Shown: positions 10,000 through 22,062 of the stretch, in pieces | How the letters are laid out: each line of letters begins with the position of its first letter | How positions within the stretch are numbered: the first letter of the stretch is position 1 | Assembly: GCA_014843695.1 (NCBI GenBank) | Contig: CM026390.1 | Location: 19,464,466-19,528,465, forward strand | Length of the DNA: 64,000 nt | Source: Archivesica marissinica | Lineage: Eukaryota > Mollusca > Bivalvia > Venerida > Vesicomyidae | Direction of reading: 5' to 3' | Program-made: the position numbers and the translations under genes | The notes under the pieces: generated by a model | The model's database searches: none | What the model was told of the DNA's origin: nothing | What the model saw: only the letters and a program-made list of their open reading frames with translations

Positions 10000-10192
10000 C
10001 CTATTTTTTCACCCACGGGTGAAAATATCGCGCGACATTTTCACCCACGGGTGAAAAAAATGCCATGAGATTTTCAACCCCCCTATGAGACTTGGTTAGG
10101 GTTAAAATATTTGGGGGCGGTTGAGGGAGTGAAAATCTCATGGCATTTTTTTCATCCGCGGGTGAAAATATCGCGCGGGTGAAAATCTCAAT
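10000..10192. mobile_element. Large hairpin (foldback) element
   Basis: Two arms of about 65 bases, centred near 10100, are inverted copies. The left arm runs through 'gggtgaaaatatcgcgcga' and 'aaaaatgccatgagatttt'; the right arm is the complement. Short palindromes cacccacgggtg are nested in each arm. It could extrude as a cruciform. No flanking duplication is clear. Confidence 0.8.
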
Positions 10193-10295
10193 AAATGTTG
10201 TGAATATCTCCGACATGCATAGACCCATAGCCAATTTTGTTAAATCGTCATGCACTCATCAACCAACTCTTAACCAACCATAGGATCAATATTTA

Positions 10296-10485
10296 TTTAT
10301 ATTTCGGGTTTTACGCCTGCATCAGCACCATTTTGGGCTATATCGCCGGCGGGCAGTTTACCTAACAACACCTTTCCTGGGCAGGCTCCAACAGTTAACC
10401 AGTACTTGGGTGCACCAACCGCCGTAAGAAACTGCCAACTTTTTCATATAAATGAGACACGGCCTGAGCAGGGCTCGAACCGCAT
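10296..10485 (-). repeat. SINE family D, head replaced
   Basis: The body matches the other D copies from 'atatttcgggttttacgcc' to 'gacacggcctgagcagggctcgaacc'. After that the sequence leaves the family and runs into another tRNA-like stretch ('gggatctaacctgctatcac', to about 10590), suggesting a mosaic of two SINE heads. Confidence 0.8.
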
Positions 10486-10977
10486 AGGATTGCAGTTGGA
10501 GAACAAACACAGAATACTCTGCCACAGCGGGATCTAACCTGCTATCACTGGATTCGCAGTCCAACATGATAACCACGACCACTAACACGTCTGCATTTAT
10601 TGCAATCACGGGACCAAATTACACGTGACGATGCCATATTGTGGGTCAATCGTATAGAAAAACAATAACCAAGATGCTCGTGACGTCATCTGAAATCTAT
10701 GCATTGGGGACAAAGATTGATTAACAATCGTGAGATACTGAACACATCCTCTTCCCTTGCATTGAACTAGTTTTTCTACATTTTATAAACTAAATTCTAA
10801 AAGTATATTAATTAATTATTAAGTATATTAATTAATTATTAATCAATGTTCATATTATAGAACTATCTTATTATATAGAATCGAATTTCCTTTCTATGTA
10901 TGTTTCTCAGCACTCCCCAAATGTAAAGTCATGGATCAACCGTATGAAATATAGTGTCATATTGGGGTTTTTCACAG

Positions 10978-11230
10978 ACGGATCTGTAGTCCAGTGGTAA
11001 CAGTCCCCCGTCTGACCCTAATAAAATTAACAGTCTTTCAGATGGGACATTAAACCGAGGTCTCGTGTCGGTGCTATACATCGTGCACGTAAAAGAACCA
11101 GAGGAGACTCAGGAATGGGTATCTGTCTGTATCATTGCATTATCCTCCAAAATTCTAAAATGACTAATCTCTTCTGGAGGCGTCGCTCATATGGGCAACC
11201 GGTAGCGACGATAAATAAACGTAAAACACA
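10978..11230 (+). repeat. SINE family A with deletion in the tRNA-like head
   Basis: The head keeps the A box (tagtccagtgg) but jumps from 'taaca' to 'gtcccccgtctgacc', losing the anticodon arm and B box. The body and 3' end are intact. Without a B box it should no longer be transcribed by Pol III. Confidence 0.88.
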
Positions 11231-11359
11231 AATTGGGGTTTTTCTACATCTATGTATGTTCGTATTCATGTGGAAATAGTGATCATCAGTACGTAAATTG
11301 TCTTCAAAGTTGTCAGAAAGAAGGAAAGCTTGCTATTTAAAATATGCAAAATATATATA

Positions 11360-11608
11360 AGTTAAATTTAAACTTTATTTATTTAACGATTCCGAAGCAA
11401 GTTTTAACAACTTATATTAACCACTCTCGTTGGCGCGGATGAAAGCGTAAATGTGGTCATTCGTGTGGGAGGAAACCGGAGTACCCGGAGAAAACCCACA
11501 TGTCCGACCACCATACCATCTCACATACTTCCCGGTTTGAGGATCGAACACGGGTTGCATAGGTGAGAAGCGAGCGCGCTAACCACTGCGCTAATCGGAC
11601 AGTTGGTT
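11360..11608 (-). repeat. SINE family C, full length
   Basis: Minus-strand head 'gtccgattagcgcagtgg' is followed by 'cgcttctcacctatgcaacc', 'ggttttctccgggtac' and 'cacacgaatgaccacattt'; the tail is 'ataagttgttaaaacttgc'. Copies are at 41168, 42318 (partial), 44038 (head fragment) and 62204. Confidence 0.88.
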
Positions 11609-11784
11609 TGATTGTGCGTAATAATGCCCTTGCTTCCATTGTTTTGTATTTTATATTCTATGCTAGCCTTGGTTCCAGTCCCTCGATTTTTCACTTTTTT
11701 TACTTACGGCAAAATGACATTTATCAGAAACTCAATACGGCTCACTTAATGGTATCGGAGCTAAAAATATACATAAATATAAAT

Positions 11785-11870
11785 TAGGGATGGCAACGAA
11801 TATCCAAATATTCGAATATCTTCGCGACCAAATATTCGAATACCAAAATCGCTATTCGTTTCCATCCCTA
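11785..11870. mobile_element. 86-bp hAT-type MITE with exact 8-bp duplication
   Basis: The ends TAGGGATGGCAACGAATA and TATTCGTTTCCATCCCTA are inverted. The flanks ATATAAAT at 11777-11784 and 11871-11878 are identical. An 8-bp duplication is the hAT superfamily signature (established knowledge). It lies 37 bases from the cadherin exon at 11907. Confidence 0.88.
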
Positions 11871-11906
11871 ATATAAATATAATAATATATAATTGATTCT
11901 ACAAAC

Positions 11907-12025
11907 CTATCACGAAGGTAGCTATGTTGGGAAGAAGCAGGACGCCAACTGAAGTCATTCTCGTGCATTTGTATATTCAATAAGTCTCCCTCTAGCCCAA
12001 ACACTGGTGGATGATCATTTACATC
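11907..12025 (-). CDS. Cadherin ectodomain exon with DVNDHPPVF (exon 5 of the model)
   Basis: The exon opens with the inter-repeat linker DVNDHPPVFG and continues LNIQMHENDFSWRPASSQHS, then YLRD. DVNDHPPVF is a near-perfect cadherin DxNDNxPxF linker, and MHEN matches the VxEN calcium motif that starts the next repeat. The acceptor is 'tattgcatag|GAT' in phase 0 and the donor GATAG|GTTTGT in phase 2. The next exon (5964-6138) supplies one base, giving YLRDSTHKPLQLRATDDD. The phase-0 start needs a preceding exon ending in phase 0 that supplies the last strands of a repeat; 37935-38119 ends in phase 0 but does not complete that repeat. Confidence 0.88.
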
Positions 12026-12069
12026 CTATGCAATACATACAAGCAGTCTTTGTCAAGAAAATAATGATA

Positions 12070-12330
12070 CATGCACATAGAAACTTAAATGCATTTAAAC
12101 ATATTAATGTAGATAGCATGCTAGGTGTATATAGAAATCTAAATGCAGATAAAAAGCTAAATGCAAATAAAGAGTTAATTGCAATACAGTTAAATGCACA
12201 CAGAAAGTCAAATACATATAGAAAGATAAATGCACATAGACAGTTAAATGCACATTGACAGTTATTAAATGCACATTGACAGTTAAATGCACATTGACAG
12301 TTAAATGCACATAGAACATAGCAGTCATAT
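12070..12330. repeat. Degenerate ~18-bp minisatellite
   Basis: Variants of 'agttaaatgcacattgac' and 'ataaatgcacatagaaag' recur about 14 times, cleanest at the right end (12240-12320). They are unrelated to the 13-bp satellite that follows. Confidence 0.8.
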
Positions 12331-12369
12331 AGACGATTATTTAGCATAGTCGGCCTTATAATAACGATA

Positions 12370-12950
12370 ATGGCTATATGGAATGGCTATATGGAATGGT
12401 TATATGGAATGGTTATATGGAATGGCTATATGGAATGGCTATATGGAATGGTTATATGGAATGGTTATATGGAATGGTTATATGGAATGGCTATATGGAA
12501 TGGCTATATGGAATGGCTATATGGAATGGTTATATGGAATGGTTATATGGAATATGGAATGGTTATATGGAATGGCTATATGGAATGGTTATATGGAATG
12601 GCTATATGGAATGGCTATATGGAATGGCTATATGGAATGGCTATATGGAATGGCTATATGGAATGGTTATATGGAATGGTTATATGGAATGGTTATATAG
12701 AATGGCTATATGGAATGGCTATATGGAATGGCTATATGGAATGGCTATATGGAATGGCTATATGGAATGGTTATATGGAATGGCTATATGGAATGGCTAT
12801 ATGGAATGGCTATATGGAATGGCTATATGGAATGGCTATATGGAATGGCTATATGGAATGGCTATATGGAATGGCTATATGGAATGGCTATATGGAATGG
12901 CTATATGGAATGGCTATATGGAATGGTTATATGGAATGGCTATATGGAAT
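12370..12950. repeat. 13-bp satellite (tatatggaatggc/t), runs into a gap
   Basis: About 45 copies of a 13-bp unit with a C/T variant at one position and one short-unit error near 12550. Because 3 x 13 bases make 13 codons, all plus-strand frames stay open; these are not genes. The same unit reappears at 63979-64000. Confidence 0.97.
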
Positions 12951-13950
12951 NNNNNNNNNNNNNNNNNNNNNNNNNNNNNNNNNNNNNNNNNNNNNNNNNN
13001 NNNNNNNNNNNNNNNNNNNNNNNNNNNNNNNNNNNNNNNNNNNNNNNNNNNNNNNNNNNNNNNNNNNNNNNNNNNNNNNNNNNNNNNNNNNNNNNNNNNN
13101 NNNNNNNNNNNNNNNNNNNNNNNNNNNNNNNNNNNNNNNNNNNNNNNNNNNNNNNNNNNNNNNNNNNNNNNNNNNNNNNNNNNNNNNNNNNNNNNNNNNN
13201 NNNNNNNNNNNNNNNNNNNNNNNNNNNNNNNNNNNNNNNNNNNNNNNNNNNNNNNNNNNNNNNNNNNNNNNNNNNNNNNNNNNNNNNNNNNNNNNNNNNN
13301 NNNNNNNNNNNNNNNNNNNNNNNNNNNNNNNNNNNNNNNNNNNNNNNNNNNNNNNNNNNNNNNNNNNNNNNNNNNNNNNNNNNNNNNNNNNNNNNNNNNN
13401 NNNNNNNNNNNNNNNNNNNNNNNNNNNNNNNNNNNNNNNNNNNNNNNNNNNNNNNNNNNNNNNNNNNNNNNNNNNNNNNNNNNNNNNNNNNNNNNNNNNN
13501 NNNNNNNNNNNNNNNNNNNNNNNNNNNNNNNNNNNNNNNNNNNNNNNNNNNNNNNNNNNNNNNNNNNNNNNNNNNNNNNNNNNNNNNNNNNNNNNNNNNN
13601 NNNNNNNNNNNNNNNNNNNNNNNNNNNNNNNNNNNNNNNNNNNNNNNNNNNNNNNNNNNNNNNNNNNNNNNNNNNNNNNNNNNNNNNNNNNNNNNNNNNN
13701 NNNNNNNNNNNNNNNNNNNNNNNNNNNNNNNNNNNNNNNNNNNNNNNNNNNNNNNNNNNNNNNNNNNNNNNNNNNNNNNNNNNNNNNNNNNNNNNNNNNN
13801 NNNNNNNNNNNNNNNNNNNNNNNNNNNNNNNNNNNNNNNNNNNNNNNNNNNNNNNNNNNNNNNNNNNNNNNNNNNNNNNNNNNNNNNNNNNNNNNNNNNN
13901 NNNNNNNNNNNNNNNNNNNNNNNNNNNNNNNNNNNNNNNNNNNNNNNNNN
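12951..13950. other. Assembly gap, exactly 1000 N
   Basis: The run of N is exactly 1000 long, the usual placeholder for unknown length. It is flanked by the 13-bp satellite on the left and the ~785-bp repeat on the right, so the true size is unknown. Confidence 0.99.
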
Positions 13951-16900
13951 TGCATCACTTAATGCCCGCATCACACCCCCCATTTATATTAAAATGGAGA
14001 TGAATAGATTTACATATAGATTTATCTCTTTCCCTTGGGGAAAGGCACTTTTGAAACATTAAAATGTGCATTAAATGTGTACAAAATGAAAAATTCTGCT
14101 TGTGATTGAGTTAGTGAATGAGTATTTGGATTAGCGGAGCATCAGCTCAGTTCAGAATATATCGCGCCTGGCTAAGTATATTGTATACAAGATAAAATGC
14201 TGCTTGAATGGTCACTAAATGTACATTGAAACTTAATTAATACACTGGGCAGTGTTAATTTCTTGGAGATATTATTCCACTGAATAGATGGGATACATTT
14301 TCATATATATCTATAGCTTTCCCCTGGAGAAGGCAGTTTGTAAATATTAAAATATGCACTGTATGCTTACAAAAATGAAAAATGCTGCTTGAATTGTCAT
14401 AGCAACGTGATATGCTTTCTATCCGGTTCGCGCGCGTCAATTGTTGTATATAAATAGAATACGTTGAACGGCTGACGTCCTTACGGCGTGCAGGTCGCGG
14501 TCGGTGTACATCTCGCAGCAGCATGGTAGGACATTTAGTCGCCTGGTCGTCGATCTTGCAGCAAGGTACACATTACTCAGCATCGATGTTCAATGTAACT
14601 GGTAGAGGTAGAACTTGTTTCGCAATCGATCGAGTTAAATTAAATGTGCATAACTAACAAACAAATATTGTAAGATATTGTTTCGCAATCGAGCTAAATA
14701 AGTGTGTATCAACTAAATGCATCACTTAATGCCCACATCACACCCCACATTTATATTAAAATGGAGATGAATAGATTTACATATAGATTTATCTCTTTCC
14801 CTGGGGGAAAGGCATTTTTGAAACATTAAAATGTGCATTAAATGTGTACAAAATGAAATATTCTGCTTGTGAGTGAGTTAGTGAATGAGTATTTGGATTA
14901 GCGGCGCATCAGCTCAGTTCAGAATATATCGCACCGGGATAAGTATATTGTATACAAGATAAAATGCTGCTTGAATGGTAACTGAATGTACATTGAAACT
15001 TAATTAATACACTGGGCAGTGTTACTTTCTTGGAGATATTATTCCACTGAATGGATGGGATACATTTTCATATATATATCTATAGCTTTCCCTTGGAAAA
15101 GGCAGTTTTTAAATATTAAACTATGCACTGTATGTTTACACAAAAATGCAAAAATGCGCTGGAAGGTCATGATTTGTCATCGCACACCAGTGATATGCTT
15201 TCTATCCGGTTCGCGCGCGTCAATTGATGTCTATAAATAGAATTATACGTTGAACGGCTGACATCCTTACGGCGTGCAGGTCGCGGTCGGAGCACATCTC
15301 GCAGCAGCATGGTAGGACATTGAGTCGTCTGGTCGTCGATCTTGCAGCAAGGTACACACTCTTCAGCATCGATGTTCAATGTAACTGGTAGAGGTAGAAT
15401 TTGTTTCGCAATCGATCGAGCTAAATTAAATATGCATAACTAATAAACAAATAGTGTAAGATAGTGTTTCGCAATCGAGCTAAATAAATGTGTATAAACT
15501 AAATGCATCACTTAATGCCCGCATCACACCCCACATTTATATTACAATGGAGATGAATATATTTACATATAGATTTATCTCTTTCCCTTGGGGAAAGGCA
15601 CTTTTGAAACATTACAATGTGCATTAAATGTGTACAAAATGAAATATTCTGCTTGTGAGTGAGTTAGTGAATGAGTATTTGGTTTAACGGCGCATCAGCT
15701 CAGTTCAGAATATATCGCACCGGTCTAAGTATATTGTATACAAGATAAAATGCTGCTTGAATGGTCACTGAATATACATTGAAACTTAATTAATACACTG
15801 GGCAGTGTTAATTTCTTGGAGATATTATCCCACTGAATAGATGGGATACATTTTCTTATATATCTATAGCTTTCCCTTGGAGAAGGCAGTTTTGAAATAT
15901 TAAAATATGCACTGTATGTTTACAAAAATGAAAAATGCTGCTTGAATTGTCATTGAATTGTCATCGCAACGTGATATACTTTCTATCCGGTTCGCGCGCG
16001 TCAATTGTTGTCTATAAATAGAATTATACGTTAACGGCTGACGTTCTTACAGCGTGCAGGTCGCGGTCGGTTCACATCTCGCAGCAGCATGGTAGGACAT
16101 TGAGTCGTATGGTCGTCGATCTTGCAGCAAGGTCGTCGATCTTGCAGCAAGGTACACACTATTCAGCATCGATGTTCAATGTAACTGGTAGAGGTAGACC
16201 TTGTTTCGCAATCGATCGAGCTAAATTGAATGTGCATAACTAATAAACAAATATTGTAGGATATTGTTTCGCAATCGAGCTAAATAAATGTGTATAAACT
16301 AAATGCATCACTTAATGCCCGCATCACACCCCACATTCATATTAAAATGGAAATGAATAGATTTACATATAGATTTAGCTCTTTCCCTTGGGGAAAGGCA
16401 CTTTTGAAACATTAAACTGTGCATTAAATGTGTACAAAATGGAAAATTCTGCTTCTGAGTGAGTTAGTGAATGAGTATTTGGTTTAACGGCGCATCAGCT
16501 CAGTTCAGAATATATCGCGCCGGGCTAAGTATATTGTATACAAGATAAAATGCTGCTTAAATTGTCACTGAATGTACATTTAAACTTAATTAATACACTG
16601 GGCAGTGTTAATTTCTTGGAGATATTATTCCACTGAATAGATGGGATATATTTTCATATATATATATATAGCTTTCTGTTGGAGAAGGCAGTTTTGAAAT
16701 ATTAAAATATGCACTGTATGTTTACAAAAATGAAAAATGCTGCTTGAATTGTCATTGAATTTTCATCGTAACGTGATATGCTTTCTATCCTGTTCGCGTG
16801 CGTCAATTGTTGTCTATAAATAGAATTATACGTTGAACGGCTGACGTCCTTACGGCGTGCTGGTCGCGGTCGGTGCACATCTCGCAGCAGCATGGTAGGA

Positions 16901-19900
16901 CATTGAGTCGTCTGGTCGTCGATCTTGCAGCAAGGTACACACTCTTCAGCATCGATGTTCAATGTAACTGGTAGAGGTAGAACTTGTTTCGCAATCGATC
17001 GAGCTAAATTAAATGTGCATATCTAACACACAAATATTGTAAGATATTGTTTCGCAATCGAGCTAAATAAATGTGTATAAACTAAATGCACCACTTAATG
17101 CCCGCATCACACCCCACATTTATATTAAAATGGAGATGAATAGATTTACATATAGATTTATCTCTTTCCCTTGGGAAAAGGCACTTTTGAAACATTAAAA
17201 TGTGCATTAAATGTGTACAAAATGAAAAAGTCTGCTTGTGAGTGAGTTAGTGAATGAGTATTTGGTTTAACGGCGAATAAGCTCAGTTCAGAATAAATCG
17301 CGCCGGGCTAAGTATATTGTATACAAGATAAAATGCTGCTAGAATGGTCACTGCATGTACATTGAAACTTAATTAATACACTGGGCAGTGTTAATTTCTT
17401 GGAGATATTATTCCACTGAATAGATGGGATATATTTTCATATATATATCTATAGCTTTCTGTTGGAGAAGGCAGTTTTGAAATATTAAAATGTACACTGT
17501 ATGTTTACAAAAATGAAAAATGCTGCTTGAATTGTCATTGAATTGTCATCGCAACGTGATATGCTTTCTATCCGGTTCACGCGCGTCAATTGTTGTCTAT
17601 AAATATAATTATACGTTTAACGGCTGACGTCCTTACGGCGTGCAGGTCGCGGTCGGTGCACATCTATCGCAGCAGCATGGTAGGACATTGAGTCGTCTGG
17701 TCGTCGATCTTGCAGCAAGGTACACACTATTCAGCATCGATGTTCAATGAAACTGGTAGAGGTAGAACTTGTTTCGCAATCGATCGAGCTAAATTAAATG
17801 TGCATAACTAACAAACAAATATTGTAAGATATTGTTTCGCAATCGAGTTAAATAAATGTGTATAAACTAAATGCATCACTTAATTCCCGCATCACACCCC
17901 ACATTTATATTAAAATGGAGATGAATAGATTTACATATAGATTTATCTCTTTCCCTTGGGGAAAGGCACTTTTGAAACATTAAAATGTGCATTAATTGTG
18001 TACAATATGAAAAATTCTGCTTGTGAGTGAATTAGTGAATGAGTATTTGGTTTAACGGCGCATCAGCTCAGTTCAGAATATATCGCGCCGGGCTAAGTAT
18101 ATTGTATACAAGATAAAATGCTTCTTTAATGGTCACTGAATGTACATTGAAAATTAATTAATACACTGGGCAGTGTTAATTCTGGAGGATATTATTCCAC
18201 TGAAAGATTGGGATTACATTTTTCATATAATATCTTATATGCTTTTCTGGTGGCGAAAGTTAGGTTTGGAACTATTAAAATAGCACGTATGTTTGACAAA
18301 AATGAAACAAATGCTGGCTTGAATTGGTCATTGCATTGTCATTGGGAATTGTCACGGCAAACGGGATTATGCTTTTCTATCTGTGTCGCGTGGGCGGTCA
18401 AAGGTGTTATAATAGAAATTAGCGTTGAAACGGGCTGAAGTCCTTCCGGCGTGCAGGTCGCGGGTTTCTGTGCACATTCTCGGCAGCAGCATGTAGGACC
18501 ATTGAGTCTCTGGGCGTCGATCCTTGCAGCAAGGTTACACACTCTTTCAGCATCGATGTTAAGGTAACTGGTAGAGTAGAACTTTGTTTCGCATCGAATC
18601 GAGCGAAATTAAATGTGATAAAAACTAACAAAACACAATAGTGTAAGATATTGTTTCGCAATCGAGCTAAATAAATGTGTATAAACTAAATGCATCACGT
18701 AATGCCCGCATCACACCCCACATTTATACTGAAATGGAGATGAATAGATTTACATATATATTTATCTCTTTCCCTTGGGGAAAGGCACTTTTGAAACATT
18801 AAAATGTGCATTAAATGTGTACAAAATGAAAGATTCTGCTTCTGAGTGAGTTAGTGAATGAGTATTTGGTTTAACGGCGAATAAGCTCAGTTCAGAATAT
18901 ATCGCGCCGGGCTAAGTATATTGTATACAAGATAAAATGCTGCTTGAATGGTCACTGCATGTACATTGAAACTTAATTAATACACTGGGCAGTGTTAATT
19001 TCTTGGAGATATTATTCCACTGAATAGATGGGATATATTTTCATATATATCTATAGCTTTCTGTTGGAGAAGGCAGTTTTGAAATATTAAAATATGCACT
19101 GTATGTGTACAAAAAGGAAAATTGCTGCTTGAATTGTCATTGAATTGTCATCGCAACGTGATATGCTTTCTATCCGGTTCGCGCGCGTCAATTGTTGTCT
19201 ATAAATAGAATTATACGTTGAACAGCTGACGTCCTTACGGCGTGCAGGTCGCGTTCGGTGCTCTCTCGCAGCAGCATGGTATGACATTGAGTCGTCTGGT
19301 CGTCGATCTTGCAGCAAGGTACACACTATTCAGCATCGATGTTCACTGTAACTGGTAGAGGTAGAACTTGTTTCGCAATCGATCGAGCTAAATTAAATGC
19401 GTTAAAGTGTACAAAATGAAAAATGCTACTTGTGAATGAGTTAGTGAATGAGTATTTGGTTTAACGGCCCATCAGCTCAGTAGCTCAGAATATATCGCGC
19501 CGGGCTAAGTATATTGTATACAAGATAAAATGCTGCTTGAATGGTCACTGAATGTACATTGAAACTTAATTAATATTCTGGGCATTGTTAATTTCGTGGA
19601 GATATTATTCCACTGAATAGATGGGATAAATTTACATATATATCTATAGCTTTCCCTTGGAGAAGGCAGTTTTGAAATATTAAAATATGCACTGTATGTC
19701 TACAAAAATGAAAAATGCTGCTTGAATTGTCATTGAATTGTCATCCCAATGTGATTAGCGTTTCTATTCGGTTCGCGTGCATCAATTGTTGTCTATAAAT
19801 AGAATTATACGTTGAACGGCTGACGTCGTGACCGGTGCACATCCCGCAGTAGCAGCGTAGGATTCTGGGATCTTCTGGTCGTCGATCTTGTGAAGGGGGA
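13951..19900. repeat. ~785-bp tandem repeat, seven to eight copies
   Basis: Landmarks such as 'ctctttcccttggggaaagg' recur near 14026, 14792, 15583, 16380, 17163, 17948 and 18765, a period of roughly 770-815. Each unit contains two diverged half-repeats ('ccttggggaaaggcactttt' and 'ccttggagaaggcagtttt'). It also holds two stretches resembling SINE family B tails ('tgtttcgcaatcgatcgagc' and 'tgtttcgcaatcgagctaaa') and a GC-rich block 'ggcgtgcaggtcgcggtcgg'. Copies are about 95% alike, except for 18183-18645, which is full of small indels. The last copy degenerates at about 19760-19900. No protein is encoded consistently across copies. Confidence 0.93.
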
Positions 19901-20770
19901 GGCTCGCCAGCATGTGGATCCACGGCTACAGCACATCAGGACAGATCCACCAGCTCCTCTAGATAGTGGCATTTAAACACTATATCTTCGCTGGCTTTTT
20001 GCGACACTTTCTCTTCCTTCTTCTACTTCTCCGGCGGATAGACGAGACGGTGGACCTGAGGGAGCGGCCACTGTCTTGGCATCCACGCTCCCCTGAGTGA
20101 CAATCGACGATCAGATGTCTAACTGTCAGATCCGTATAAATGCTGCTGCGGGGTGACCAACAGTGAGGAGGGTGGCCCTACATAGGACCCATTCGAAAGA
20201 AGAAACACACAGGACTTGTCACCCTGCGGGGAAAGAAGTTGCCTTCACAGACGTCTACATAATCATCTTAGAGAATACAGTCGCCCAAATGCATTTATGC
20301 GGTGGCGACTATAAATAAACGTACATCATCATCAACGGCTGACGTCGCTGTTCGATCTCCCCAGTATGTGGATCCACGGCTATGGCACATCAGGACAGAT
20401 CTGCCGTCTCTTCTAGATAGTGTTTGAGGTGAACACTGGAATTTTCGATCTTTCTCCACCGGCGTTTAGAAGAGATGGCGGACCTGAGGGAGCGGCAACG
20501 GTCGTGGATCCACGCTCCCCCGATCTACATTTGAGTGGACCGTAGACTCGTTTGCAACAATCGACGACCAGATGTCTAACTGTCAGATCCTAGATGTCAA
20601 CGTAAGCAACTTAGAGAGATCTACTTAAACATCACAGAGAAACCAGTCGCCCAAATGCATTTATGCGGTGGCGACTATAAACAAACCTACATCGACGACG
20701 GCTGACGTCCTTTAATTCGGCGTGCAGGTCGCGGTCGGTGCACATCAGGCAGTTTTGAAATATTAAAATA
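19830..20770. repeat. Mosaic region with two ~450-bp direct repeats
   Basis: The segments about 19905-20330 and 20363-20700 share 'gtggatccacggct', 'cacatcaggacagatc', 'agatgtctaactgtcagatc' and an end 'gcatttatgcggtggcgact'. Both are joined to the satellite's 'cggctgacgtc' block, and the far end (20746-20800) reuses the satellite's 'gaaatattaaaatatgcact'. It seems to be the satellite's flank reshuffled with another repeat. Confidence 0.75.
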
Positions 20771-21274
20771 TGCACTGTATGTTTACAAAAATGAATTCGA
20801 CACAGCTGATGTACACTGTGCATCGCCAATATGCATACATATATAACATATAAATACTAATTCACGCGAATTAGTACAAAACAGCAATATCACCAATACA
20901 GAGGATGAACACATTACATAATAATAATTAAAAGTGAAGTTCTAACTTTCAATGATAAATTTAACTAAATGTAGATTAGCTAAAATAGATTTATTGTTAG
21001 ATTGCATTAGGTCAATAAACTTGTACATTGATGGCCTTTGATATACATATTTTTGAATGTATTGTTTTCCTGAGCTCATTAAGACAAGAACATATGTTTA
21101 ACACGCACATTTCGTGCAATATTTGTAAGACAGACAGATAATGTATGCACAAGCCACATCGACGTGGTCTGCTATGAACCGAACGTTCAGTGTGTTAGGC
21201 ATGGTTTGAAAGCATGTTAGGAAATCTTGACTGCCCTTAGTTTAATAACAACTAAATTCCTAAAATAGCAATAT
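20771..21274. other. No gene recognised
   Basis: AT-rich sequence without a supported frame, splice-bounded exon or known repeat. The last part before 21275 is probably ordinary intron. Confidence 0.5.
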
Positions 21275-21530
21275 ACGGTCTCCACTGCTTATTGGTTAAG
21301 GCGTTCGTCTACGGAGCTCGTGGTCGATGGTTCGAACCTTGTCATGTGTTCATTCTGATATGGCCGGTTGGTGAGCAGCTAGTTCGATATTGCTTACTGC
21401 TTTGCTATCAACCTGGCGCCTGTAAGAATTGGTATCGGCACTGGTGCTCAAAGATGCTCAGAAGAGGCGTTTCATGAGTCAGAAATGGTGGGCCCTTTCA
21501 GTAGGGATGACATTTTAATAAACAAACACC
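21275..21530 (+). repeat. SINE family F
   Basis: The plus-strand head 'ggtctccactgcttattgg' has a B box (ggttcgaacct); the body has 'ttctgatatggcc' and 'cctggcgcctg'; the end has 'gtagggatgacattttaataaac'-like sequence. It is the longest of the three F copies. Confidence 0.83.
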
Positions 21531-21671
21531 CTAGATATTTGCTGCATATGTCATAAAAATGACATATCAATACCTCATATATAATATTTAAACAAACAAT
21601 AATAAGCACATGCCAGTGGTATTCCGACTGTTACACTCTGATACAGAATTAAACTATGTTCAAGTGCGTGG

Positions 21672-21848
21672 AAGTCGAGATAGCGTAGTGGTAGAGCGTT
21701 CGCTTCATGTGCGAAATGCCTGGAGTTCGCGCCCAACTGCTCCCTCGTGGCGATGGATTCCATCAGGAATAAGGTCTAGAGAGTGATTAATATAACTTGT
21801 AAGAACTTGTTTCACAATCGAGCTAAAATAAATGTGTATAAACTAAGC
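21672..21848 (+). repeat. SINE family B, internally deleted
   Basis: A head with A box tagcgtagtgg and a changed B box joins directly to 'tccctcgtggcgatggattcc', losing the 'gtgcccttaggcaagg' segment. The tail 'gtaagaacttgtttcacaa' is complete. Confidence 0.85.
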
Positions 21849-21880
21849 TATGGTAAGTTTGAAGGATGCAAACATAATCT

Positions 21881-21992
21881 CCCGGGACATATGATAATCC
21901 CCTGGGACATAATCCCCAATCCCCTGGAACAGAATCCCCCGGGACATAATCCCCAATCCCCTGGAACAGAATCTCCCGGGACATAATCCCCC
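21881..21992. repeat. ~40-bp tandem repeat, about 2.5 copies
   Basis: Units read 'cccctggaacagaatc' plus 'ccgggacataatccccaat'. GC-rich and short. Confidence 0.85.
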
Positions 21993-22062
21993 ATGTTCTA
22001 AGTTTAAGCAATATTTATTTCTTTGAATAAACATAGTCAAGTATAAGTAATATGTACATATA

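Noticed and set aside
12370..14062. Long open frames of 450-541 codons
   Set aside because: They are the 13-bp satellite plus 1000 N read as codons; a 13-bp period keeps all frames open when the unit has no stop.
15167..16962. Repeated 70-90-codon minus-strand frames in the ~785-bp satellite
   Set aside because: Most copies of the unit have a stop or frameshift at the same place, so protein function is not maintained.
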